This document shows, in pieces, positions 1 to 6,590 of a stretch of DNA of 7,620 nucleotides (position 1 is the stretch's first letter; each line of letters starts with the position of its first letter). The position numbers were made by a program, and so were the translations under genes. The stretch comes from Clostridiales bacterium. GTDB taxonomy: Bacteria > Bacillota > Clostridia > Lachnospirales > CAG-274. The notes beneath the pieces were generated by a model, which saw only the letters and a program-made list of their open reading frames with translations, ran no database searches and was not told the origin of the DNA. Where the stretch lies: the NCBI GenBank assembly GCA_021203425.1, contig JAJQBF010000145.1, positions 1-7,620 of the forward strand. The letters run 5' to 3'.

Positions 1-42
1 CAAAAAATGTGAGATAAAAATTATATAGGTGAAAAGGAAATT

Positions 43-304
43 AAAATCTGTGATTAAGAAGAGTAGTCTTTAACGAGCTTTTCAGAGAGTTCTGTGGCGG
101 TGAAAGCAGAGCAGGGGAGTTTCAGATGAATGGGCTTATGAGATTTTGGGCGAAAGGAGATTTTTCTTATTAGCTTTAAACGTGTCCTCACGTTACAGGG
201 GTAGGGTATGGTTGTACCTGAGTTTGTTTGTAAAGTGCGCTTTGGGTGGCACAGCAGAGGTTTTATGACATTCTGTCCCAATTGTAGGGATTGAATGTTT
301 TTTT
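43..304 (+). promoter_or_regulatory. T-box riboswitch (tRNA-Trp sensing) leader of the trp operon
   Basis: This leader binds uncharged tRNA-Trp and lets transcription into the trp genes proceed when tryptophan is scarce. Stem I closes by AAAATCT (43-49) with AGATTTT (141-147) and TAAG (55-58) with CTTA (135-138). The specifier loop has the GAGTA element (61-65) opposite GAA-TGG-G, so the specifier codon is TGG (131-133), Trp. Above it lie a GTCT/AGAT helix (66-69 with 124-127), a GU-rich helix (76-83 with 114-121), the AGAGAG element (84-89) and a distal GGCGGTGAAA loop (96-105). A small hairpin with arms AACGTG/CACGTT lies at 179-194. The T-box is GGGTGGCACAGCAG (244-257). Its bulge TGGC would pair with a GCCA tRNA end, matching the G discriminator usual in bacterial tRNA-Trp. 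The antiterminator pairs TTGGG (242-246) with CCCAA (277-281) and GCAGA (254-258) with TCTGT (272-276). A TATATA at 22-27 could be the -10 box, but its -35 would fall at the window edge. Structure is by hand pairing. Confidence 0.93.
271..304 (+). terminator. T-box-controlled intrinsic terminator
   Basis: The stem TTCTGTCCC (271-279) pairs with GGGATTGAA (287-295) around the 7-nt loop AATTGTA, with one T-T mismatch and one G-U pair. A TG and seven T residues (298-304) follow. The left arm is the same sequence that the antiterminator uses (272-281), so the two folds exclude each other, as expected for a transcriptional T-box. It lies 61 nt upstream of the trpE start. Confidence 0.85.
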
Positions 305-365
305 AGTTTATAAGAAAAATTTTGAAAAAAGAAGAACATTATATACAGTAAGCAGGAGGTTGAAT

Positions 366-1762
366 ATGAAAAACTTAAAAACCTATGAAAGAGTTTTAGC
401 CGGAGATACGGAAACCCCCATAACTCTTTTCTATAAGTATGTAGGAGATAAAAAGGCTTTATACTTGAAAGCCGAGGCGACGGAAAAATCAATTATTCAT
501 TTTTGAGAAAGAACCCCAAAGCCTGTCTTTACGGCTCAGATAAGCTGGCAATAGAAGAAGAAGGGGTTAAGCGTGTTTACGAGGGAAGGCTCCTTGACGG
601 AGTAAGAGACTATCTTAAGGAATTTAAAGTTGAAACAGATTTGGACGTTTCCTTTATCGGCGGTGCCGTCGGGGCTGTAGGTTATGACGTTATAAGACAA
701 TATGAAAAACTGCCTGATGACAATCCCGAGGTTATAGGGGTTCCTGTTGTTAATCTTATGGTCTTTACTGAATTTATAATTTACGACCATATGCATGACT
801 GTATAAGGTTTGTTGTTTTAGATACCCCCGACAATTACGGCAGCAGCAGAGCCGAGGCAATTCTCGATAAAATGGAAAAGGAAATAAAAGCCGGAGCCCC
901 CTCGGAAAAATATGAAATGCCAAAGATTTCAAAGCCTATAAAAGTAACAAGCAACGTTACAAAGGAAGAATATATGGATATGGTTGTAAAGGCAAAAAAA
1001 TATATTTATGACGGAGATATTTTTCAGGTTGTTCTTTCACAAAGACTGACTGTTGAAACAGACAGCAAGCCAATCGACCTTTACAGAAAACTGAGGGCAA
1101 TTAACCCCTCACCTTACCTTATTTATTATAACTTCGGCGACTACCAGATTGCCGGCTGTTCGCCCGAAATGCTTGTTGAAGTAACGGGAGACAAGGTGAA
1201 GACCTGTCCTATAGCCGAAACAAGAAAAAGAGGAAAGAATGCCGAAGAAGATATTAAGCTGGCTTTAAGTCTTAAAAACGACCTTAAGGAACAGGCAGAG
1301 CACGTTATGCTTGTGGATTTGGCAAGAAACGATATGGGACGTATAGCCGAAATAGGGTCGGTTGAAGTGATGGAGTTTATGCAGGTTCACTATTATTCTC
1401 ACGTTATGCATATGGTTACTCTTGTTGAGGGGAAGAAAAAGCCGGAAGACGACTGTTTTTCCGTTCTTTCAACCTTCCTTCCGGCAGGAACTCTCTCAGG
1501 CGCCCCCAAAATAAGGGCTATGGAGGTTATAGACGAGCTTGAAAACTTAAGAAGAGGAACCTACGGCGGTGCCTGCGGATATTTCAGCTTTAACGGCGAT
1601 ATGGACGCTTGTATAACAATATGAACCATGATAATCAAAGACGGAAAGGTTTATATGCAGGCAGGAGCCGGAATTGTGGCCGATTCCGTTCCCGAATATG
1701 AATATGAAGAATGTCACAATAAGGTAAGAGCCTTGGTAAGCGCTATCGGAGGTGAGATTTAA
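366..1762 (+). pseudogene. trpE: Anthranilate synthase component I, disrupted (frameshift plus nonsense codon)
   Basis: TrpE joins chorismate and ammonia (from TrpG) to make anthranilate. The start is ATG 366, with AGGAGG at 354-359. The frame breaks in the A-run 450-454: five A are present, and six restore G-D-K-K-G-F-I-L-E-S followed by Y-S-F-L-R-K-N-P. This recovers the feedback-inhibition LLES-type motif as I33-L-E-S36. After repair the protein is 465 residues, with an N-terminal regulatory domain and a chorismate-binding domain (about 190-450). Visible motifs are DGDIFQVVLSQR (216-227), SHVMH (345-349) and PAGTLSGAPK (373-382). An in-frame TGA (1622-1624, codon 420) replaces the Arg of the conserved ITIRT motif, and in-frame homology resumes at once with TMIIKDG and QAGAGIVAD (432-440). 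Glu285 replaces the Gly of the usual PIAGTR chorismate-site motif. The stop overlaps the trpG start (TAATG). Identity is certain. Loss of function is very likely if the sequence is correct. Confidence 0.93.
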
Positions 1763-2326
1763 TGGTAGTTTTAGTAGATAATTACGATTCTTTTACAGTT
1801 AATCTTTATCAGTATATAGGTGAATTTGACAGGGATATAAGTGTTTTCAGAAATGACGCAATAACGGGAAGGGAAATTTTAGCCCTTAACCCCGACAGAC
1901 GTGTTATTTCACCCGGACCTAAAACCTCTAAAGAGGCAGGAAATTGTATTGAAATTATACAAACCTGTGCCGGTAAAATTCCTATTATGGGGGTCTGCTT
2001 AGGTCACCAGTCTATAGCCGCTGCCTTCGGGGGAGTTGTTTCAAACGCAAAGGAGCTTTTCCACGGCAAGGCATCTATGATAAGTCACGACGGAAAGGGT
2101 ATTTTCACAGGCGTAGAAAGCCCTATGAAGGCAGCAAGATATCACTCACTTTCCGTTACAAAAAGTGCCGGAGCGTTTTAACACTGCAGCGGAGTTTGAG
2201 GGAGAGGTTATGGTCATAAGACATAAGGAGCTGCCTATTAAAGGCTTACAGTTTCACCCGGAGTCTATTTACACTCCCGAGGGAATGAAATTGGTAGGCA
2301 ATTTTATTAAGGAGGGGCTTGTATGA
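1762..2326 (+). pseudogene. trpG: Anthranilate synthase glutamine amidotransferase component II, frameshifted
   Basis: TrpG is the class I glutamine amidotransferase that feeds ammonia to TrpE. Start ATG 1762 has GGAGGTGA at 1748-1755, inside the end of trpE. Residues 1-134 read well: DNYDSFT (6-12), the nucleophile elbow GVCLGHQ with Cys79, HGKASMISHDG (101-111) and RYHSL (126-130). The frame then breaks in the A-run 2160-2164. Five A are present, four restore S-V-T-K-V-P-E-R-F-N, and as written a TAA follows after five aberrant residues. The shifted frame continues with MVIRHKELP and QFHPES, which supplies catalytic His165 and Glu167, and ends at TGA 2324-2326. Repaired length is 187 residues, normal for the family. 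The unrepaired 139-residue product lacks the His-Glu pair and should have no glutaminase activity. The oxyanion-loop motif reads SPGPKTS where SPGPG-x-P is common. The stop overlaps the trpC start (ATGA), and no trpD follows. Confidence 0.92.
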
Positions 2327-3111
2327 TACTTGACGACATTTGTGCAAGAAAAAAGCTGACTCTTGCGGAAAGCAAATATATTTTCGATGTAAGAAATTTA
2401 TATGAAAAAATGAACAGTGACAGGACAGCAAGCTTTAAGGCGGCTCTTCAAAAGGAGGGTTTGTCAATTATAGGAGAGGTTAAAAAGGCATCACCTTCCA
2501 GAGGGGTTATAAAGGCTGATTTTCACCCTGTTGAAACGGCTAAGGCTTACGGAAAGAGTGTTGATGCGGTTTCTGTTCTTACAGAGGAACATTTTTTCCA
2601 AGGTTCACCCAAATATTTGGAGGATATTCACAGCGAAATCTCTTTGCCCTTACTCAGAAAAGATTTTGTGATTTCCCCTATGCAGGTTTTTGAGGCAAGA
2701 ATGTTAGGGGCGTCGGTTGTACTTTTAATTGTGGCTGTTCTTAAGGAAACGGATATTTTAAGAGAATATATAGGCTTTGCCAAAGGAGTGGGGCTTGACG
2801 CTCTTGTTGAAACCCATAACGAAAAGGAACTTAATATTGCCCTTGAAGCCGGAGCAGATATTATAGGAATAAACAACAGAAATTTACATGATTTTACCGA
2901 GGGTATTTATACAACAGTAAAGCTTTCGGAAAAGGTTCCGGGAGACAGGGTAATTGTAAGCGAAAGTTCTATACATACTGACAAAGACATTGAAATTGTG
3001 GCGAAAGCCGGAGTTTCCGCCGTTTTGGTAGGGGAAAGCTTTATGAGGAGCGGCGATATTGTTAAGAAAGCAGGTGAGTTCAGAGATGCCTATAAAAAAG
3101 CCCTTAATTAA
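2323..3111 (+). CDS. trpC: Indole-3-glycerol phosphate synthase
   Basis: TrpC closes the ring of carboxyphenylamino-deoxyribulose phosphate to give indole-3-glycerol phosphate. The 262-residue product is normal length for this (beta/alpha)8 barrel. Start ATG 2323 has AAGGAGG at 2309-2315 and overlaps the trpG stop, suggesting coupled translation. Visible motifs are GEVKKASPSRG (51-61), VLTEEHFFQGS (85-95), LLRKDF (110-115), LVETH (161-165), GINNRNL (182-188) and SESS (213-216). By family comparison the catalytic set is Glu52, Lys54, Lys113, Glu163, Asn184 and Ser215, and all are present. Two near-invariant positions differ: SESG reads SESS and GAD reads GAS (residue 131). The last 26 nt overlap trpF. 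The frame is open throughout, so it is probably functional, although trpD, which makes the precursor of the TrpF substrate, is not in this operon. Confidence 0.95.
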   Translation: MILDDICARKKLTLAESKYIFDVRNLYEKMNSDRTASFKAALQKEGLSIIGEVKKASPSRGVIKADFHPVETAKAYGKSVDAVSVLTEEHFFQGSPKYLEDIHSEISLPLLRKDFVISPMQVFEARMLGASVVLLIVAVLKETDILREYIGFAKGVGLDALVETHNEKELNIALEAGADIIGINNRNLHDFTEGIYTTVKLSEKVPGDRVIVSESSIHTDKDIEIVAKAGVSAVLVGESFMRSGDIVKKAGEFRDAYKKALN

Positions 3112-3706
3112 GGTCTGCGACTTAAGACGGCCCGAGGACGCAAAAATAGTTAATGAATTTCCCGTAAGCTACGTTGGTTTTGTTTTTGCAAAAAGCAAGC
3201 GAAAGGTTGACCCGGGGACGGTTGCGGAAATAAAAAAGCTGCTTAGACCGGATATAAAAACAGCCGGCGTTTTTGCGGATATGAACTTATCCGATGTCAG
3301 ATATATAACCGACCTTACGGGAATTGACATAGTTCAGCTTCACTCCGAGGAAAATAACTGGTACTGCGGAAATTTTAAGGATAAAACAGTTTGGAAAAGT
3401 TTCGCCGTAAAGGATAAGGCATCATTGGATTCGGCGGAAAATTACAGCGTAGACGGCTATCTCCTCGATGCTTATGACAGAGAGGCAAGAGGAGGAACGG
3501 GCAAGGCTTTTAAGTGGGATTTGGCGGCTGACTTTGCCGAGAACCATTTTACAATACTTGCCGGAGGAATAACCCCCGAAAATGTTGCCGAGGCAGCGGC
3601 AACCGTAAAGCCCGATGTGATAGATTTATCATCTTCACTTGAAACCGAGGGCTTTAAGGATTATAATAAGGTAAAGGCACTTTTTGACGCACTGAAATTA
3701 ATTTAA
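3086..3706 (+). CDS. trpF: Phosphoribosylanthranilate isomerase
   Basis: TrpF isomerises N-(5'-phosphoribosyl)anthranilate to the ribulose-phosphate form that TrpC uses. I chose ATG 3086, with AGGTGA at 3072-3077, over a TTG nine codons upstream. This gives 206 residues, beginning MPIKKPLIKVCDLRR, and a 26-nt overlap with trpC. Motifs are KVCD with catalytic Cys11, GFVFAKSKR (31-39), VQLH (83-86), LLDA with catalytic Asp128, GGTGKAFKW (136-144), LAGGITPENV (158-167) and SSSLETEGFKD (182-192). Three usually conserved glycines are replaced: CG becomes Cys11-Asp12, QLHG becomes Ser87, and SSG-VET becomes Ser184. The last two lie near the substrate phosphate site in this family, so the protein is divergent or beginning to drift, though both catalytic residues remain. 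The frame is open. TrpB follows after 19 nt. Confidence 0.93.
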   Translation: MPIKKPLIKVCDLRRPEDAKIVNEFPVSYVGFVFAKSKRKVDPGTVAEIKKLLRPDIKTAGVFADMNLSDVRYITDLTGIDIVQLHSEENNWYCGNFKDKTVWKSFAVKDKASLDSAENYSVDGYLLDAYDREARGGTGKAFKWDLAADFAENHFTILAGGITPENVAEAAATVKPDVIDLSSSLETEGFKDYNKVKALFDALKLI

Positions 3707-3725
3707 TATTAGGAAGGAAATGAAA

Positions 3726-4901
3726 ATGAGCAAGGATTTCGGTATTTACGGCGGACAGTATGTTCCCGAGTCACTTATGACAGTTTTGAAGGTTTTGGAG
3801 AAAGAGTACGAAACCTACGGCAAAAGCGAAGAATTTAAGAAAGAATATATGTATTATATGAAACAGTATGTAGGCAGACCCTCTGTTTTATACTATGCTG
3901 AGAATTTGACAAAGGCTCTGGGCGGAGCAAAAATCTATTTAAAAAGAGAGGATTTAAACCACACAGGCGCCCACAAAATCAATAATACCATAGCTCAGGC
4001 TCTTCTTGCCAAGCATATGGGAAAGACAAAGGTTATTGCGGAAACGGGAGCAGGCCAGCACGGGGTTGCGACTGCAACGGTAGCGGCTCTTTTCGGTATG
4101 GACTGTGAAGTTTATATGGGAACGGAAGACATTGAAAGACAAAAACTGAACGTTTTCAGAATGGAGCTTTTTGGCGCAAGGGTTGCGCCTGTTTCTGCGG
4201 GAACGGGAACCCTTAAGGACGCTACAAACGAGGCTATAAGAACATGGGTTGCAAGAGCGGAAGACACATTTTATATTATAGGTTCGGCTGTAGGTCCTCA
4301 CCCCTACCCGACAATGGTAAGAGATTTCCAAAGGATTATAGATGATGAAACAAGGAAGCAGATTTTAGAAGAAGAAGGCAGACTTCCCGACAGAGTTTAT
4401 GCCTGTGTGGGCGGCGGCTCAAACTCAATAGGTATGTTGTATCCCTTTATTGAAGATAAGGACGTTAAGCTTATAGGCGTTGAAGCTGCCGGTCAGGGCA
4501 TAGAAACAGGCAAGCACACCAGCGCATTCTCCGGCGGAAAGGTCGGTATTCTCCATGACATGAAATCCTCTATTTTACAGGATAACGAGTGTGTTGTTAA
4601 AACGGCTTATTCAATTTCAGCCGGTCTTGACTACCCGGGGATAGGTCCCGAACACGCTTATCTTCATGATATAGGCAGAGTTAACTATACTTCAATTACA
4701 GATGACGAGGCTATAGAGGCTTTTAAGGCTCTCTGCCTTAAGGAAGGAATTATGCCGGCGATAGAAAGCTCTCACGCTTTGGCTCAGACTATGAAAGAGG
4801 CACCGAAAATGTCAAAGGACGAAATTATTGTAATCTGTCTTTCAGGCAGAGGCGACAAAGACGTTCAGTCAGTGGCAAAATATTTAGGCAGGGAAATTTA
4901 A
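3726..4901 (+). CDS. trpB: Tryptophan synthase beta chain
   Basis: TrpB uses pyridoxal phosphate to condense indole and serine into tryptophan. It normally pairs with TrpA, which channels indole to it. ATG 3726 is preferred because AGGAAGGA (3711-3718) lies 7 nt upstream. An in-frame ATG at 3720 is only 1 nt from that site and would add Met-Lys. The product is 391 residues, close to the 390-400 usual for TrpB1. Motifs are GIYGGQYVPE near the N-terminus, HTGAHKINNT with PLP-binding Lys84, AETGAGQHG with catalytic Glu106, the phosphate loop GGGSNSIG (229-236) and LSGRGDKD near the C-terminus. All match the canonical TrpB1 type, not TrpB2. The gene is fully open and shows the strongest conservation in the operon. 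With trpE, trpG and trpA broken, it could still make tryptophan from imported indole plus serine (inference). Confidence 0.97.
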   Translation: MSKDFGIYGGQYVPESLMTVLKVLEKEYETYGKSEEFKKEYMYYMKQYVGRPSVLYYAENLTKALGGAKIYLKREDLNHTGAHKINNTIAQALLAKHMGKTKVIAETGAGQHGVATATVAALFGMDCEVYMGTEDIERQKLNVFRMELFGARVAPVSAGTGTLKDATNEAIRTWVARAEDTFYIIGSAVGPHPYPTMVRDFQRIIDDETRKQILEEEGRLPDRVYACVGGGSNSIGMLYPFIEDKDVKLIGVEAAGQGIETGKHTSAFSGGKVGILHDMKSSILQDNECVVKTAYSISAGLDYPGIGPEHAYLHDIGRVNYTSITDDEAIEAFKALCLKEGIMPAIESSHALAQTMKEAPKMSKDEIIVICLSGRGDKDVQSVAKYLGREI

Positions 4902-4916
4902 GGGGGAACGGTAAAA

Positions 4917-5691
4917 ATGAACAGAATAGACAAAAAATTTAATGAATTGAAGGAACAGGGCAAAAAAGCCCTTATAACATATATTTCAGCCGGCGACCCG
5001 ACAATTGAAAAGTCGGAGCAGTTTATTTATGCTCTTGAAGAAGGGGGCGCCGACATAATTGAACTGGGAATTCCTTTCTCTGACCCTCTTGCCGACGGTC
5101 CTGTTATTCAGGAGGCCGGTCTTCGCTCTATAGCCGGTGGTTTCGATTTCGGAAAGCTTGAAATTCTTGTAAATAACATAAGAAAAAAACAGTCAGATTC
5201 CTCTTGTGGTTATGGTTTACTATTCTTCAATTATTTGCTACGGAACGGAAAAATTTGTTGACCTCCTTGCGAAAATAGATGTTGACGGAGTAATTATTCC
5301 CGATTTACCCTATGAGGAATATGACGAGGTTAAACCTTATATCGATAAAACCGACTTGTGTATGGTTCCCCTTGTGGCTGTTACCTCCGGCGACAGAGTA
5401 CCTATGCTTGTTAAAGAGGCAAAGGGCTTTGTTTACTGTGTATCCACTCTCGGAGTAACAGGCGGTCAGTCTAACTTTGACAAGAGAATAGACGATTTCC
5501 TTGCTGAAGTTAAAAAGTACTCTCCTGTACCCGTATGTATAGGTTTCGGAATATCCAAAAAAGCCGACTGTGACAGATTTAATAAAATAGGCGACGGCTG
5601 TATCGTCGGCTCTGCCGTAATAAGAGAAATAAATAAAAGCGGCGGCGACCCCGAGGCGGTAAAGGCATTTGCAAAAAGCCTTGTGGGCTGA
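4917..5691 (+). pseudogene. trpA: Tryptophan synthase alpha chain, frameshifted
   Basis: TrpA cleaves indole-3-glycerol phosphate into indole and glyceraldehyde-3-phosphate and passes indole to TrpB. ATG 4917 lies 15 nt after trpB with a G-rich AGGGGG at 4901-4906. The first part carries ELGIPFSDPLADGPVIQ with catalytic Glu49 and Asp60 at their canonical numbers. The frame breaks in the A-run 5183-5189. Seven A are present, and six restore I-R-K-N-S-Q-I-P-L-V-V-M-V-Y-Y. As written, the product drifts off and stops at 5261 after 114 residues. The +1 frame continues through GVIIPDLPYEE, TSGDR, FVYCVSTLGVTG, CIGFGIS and GSAVI to TGA 5689-5691. Repaired length is 257 residues, normal for the family. 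The short product lacks the rest of the barrel, including the phosphate-binding loops, so no activity is expected unless slippage restores the frame. No clear terminator follows. Confidence 0.93.
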
Positions 5692-5726
5692 AAATCTTAA
5701 AAAGTATATTAATGTGGACAGCTCTC

Positions 5727-5756
5727 TTGACCCGAGGTTTTACTGTGTGCTATAAT
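5727..5756 (+). promoter_or_regulatory. Sigma-70-type promoter for the exporter genes
   Basis: TTGACC (5727-5732) and a perfect TATAAT (5751-5756) are separated by 18 bp, placing the start of transcription near 5763. It lies between the trpA stop and the exporter start at 5820. The exporter pair therefore probably has transcription independent of the T-box, although read-through from trpA is possible because no hairpin-plus-T-run terminator is visible at 5692-5726. Confidence 0.8.
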
Positions 5757-5787
5757 GTTTATAAAACATAATGTGATGCGTGAAGAA

Positions 5788-5799
5788 AGACATATGTCT
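5788..5799. repeat. 12-bp perfect palindrome in the exporter 5' UTR
   Basis: AGACATATGTCT reads the same on both strands. It lies about 25 nt downstream of the expected transcription start and just upstream of the ribosome binding site AGGAG (5808-5812). It could be a repressor half-site pair or chance in AT-rich DNA. There is only one copy in the window and no function can be assigned. Confidence 0.3.
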
Positions 5800-5819
5800 A
5801 TGGGAAAAGGAGCTGAATT

Positions 5820-6590
5820 ATGGAACAATATACAGAACATGAAATTTTGAATATATCAGCCCGTGCCGGAGAGGTTCTTTTAAAGGCAACGGCGGAAACA
5901 TACAGGGTTGAAGACACCTGTCGAATAGTTTGTCAAAAACAGGGTCTTGAGTTTGCGGAGGCTTTTGTTCTTCCGACGGTAATTATACTTACCTCAAACT
6001 CAAAAGGGGAGCAGACAAAAATAAGAAAAACTTATGACCGCTCCACAAACATTACAAACATATGCAAGGTAAACAGCTTTGTCAGAAATTTGGAAAAAGA
6101 CGAAAGAAGTTATACCGATAAAATGGAATATTTAAAGGAGATTCGTGACAAAAAGCCCTATCCCAACTGGCTTTACTGTCTTATGTGCGGCTTTGTAAGC
6201 GGCGGTTTTTCCCTTCTTGCCGGGGCAACATTCTATGATTTTCAGGCGGCTTTTATCTGCGGGCTTTTGTCGGGTATGGCGGCGATTTTAGTAAAAAATC
6301 TTCCGGCGAAGACATTTCTTAAATGTTTTCTTGTAGGGGGAATTACGGGGGCGATAGCCATAACCGCCAGCGAGCTTTCGGAAAAATGTTTCTTTGAGCC
6401 TATTATAGTCGGCGGAATGAAACCCTTTTTCCCGGGGATAACCATACTTTTGTCTTTGAGAGACTACCTTGCCGGAAATATTTCCGCCGGAACCTCACGT
6501 CTTGCCGAAGGGCTTATAGTGGGGGGAAGTCTGGCGGCAGGCATTGCCATTGTTCTTGAGGTTTATATGCTTTTGGGGGGATTAATATGA
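5820..6590 (+). CDS. Threonine/serine exporter family protein, ThrE N-terminal/YjjP-type subunit
   Basis: This is a predicted inner-membrane subunit of a two-part exporter of the ThrE family (DUF1212 type, PF06738). Split relatives include E. coli YjjP-YjjB, linked to succinate export, while fused ThrE exports threonine and serine. The substrate here cannot be read from sequence. ATG 5820 has AGGAG at 5808-5812. The 256-residue product has a soluble N-terminal region (about 1-115) with the family signature around AETYRVEDT (25-33) and R-S-T-N-I-T-N-I-C-K-V-N (74-85). About five hydrophobic segments follow (roughly 117-138, 141-162, 168-187, 195-215 and 230-253), rich in Gly and Ala. It overlaps the next gene by ATGA, as expected for co-translated partners. 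The frame is intact and codon use resembles that of the trp genes. Confidence 0.88.
   Translation: MEQYTEHEILNISARAGEVLLKATAETYRVEDTCRIVCQKQGLEFAEAFVLPTVIILTSNSKGEQTKIRKTYDRSTNITNICKVNSFVRNLEKDERSYTDKMEYLKEIRDKKPYPNWLYCLMCGFVSGGFSLLAGATFYDFQAAFICGLLSGMAAILVKNLPAKTFLKCFLVGGITGAIAITASELSEKCFFEPIIVGGMKPFFPGITILLSLRDYLAGNISAGTSRLAEGLIVGGSLAAGIAIVLEVYMLLGGLI

Noticed and set aside
291..365. Earlier start for TrpE at ATT/TTG codons upstream of ATG 366
   Set aside because: This stretch contains the terminator T-run and spacer. The AGGAGG at 354-359 fits ATG 366 exactly, and the conserved protein begins there.
54..492. Minus-strand open frames across the leader and trpE start
   Set aside because: They are antisense to the structured T-box leader, have no family resemblance and no ribosome binding site.
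503..1624. A TTG-initiated 373-residue open frame as the real TrpE
   Set aside because: It lacks the N-terminal regulatory part, whose matching residues (G-F-I-L-E-S) lie upstream in the same frame with no start codon or ribosome binding site. It is the downstream part of the broken trpE.
1622..1624. TGA read as a sense codon (recoding or selenocysteine)
   Set aside because: The position is a conserved Arg, which no known TGA reassignment supplies. trpG, trpA and the first exporter gene use TGA as their natural stop, and no selenocysteine-type context is evident.
3954..4331. A 125-residue minus-strand open frame inside trpB
   Set aside because: It is a shadow of the strongly conserved trpB reading frame, with low-complexity basic composition and no start signal.
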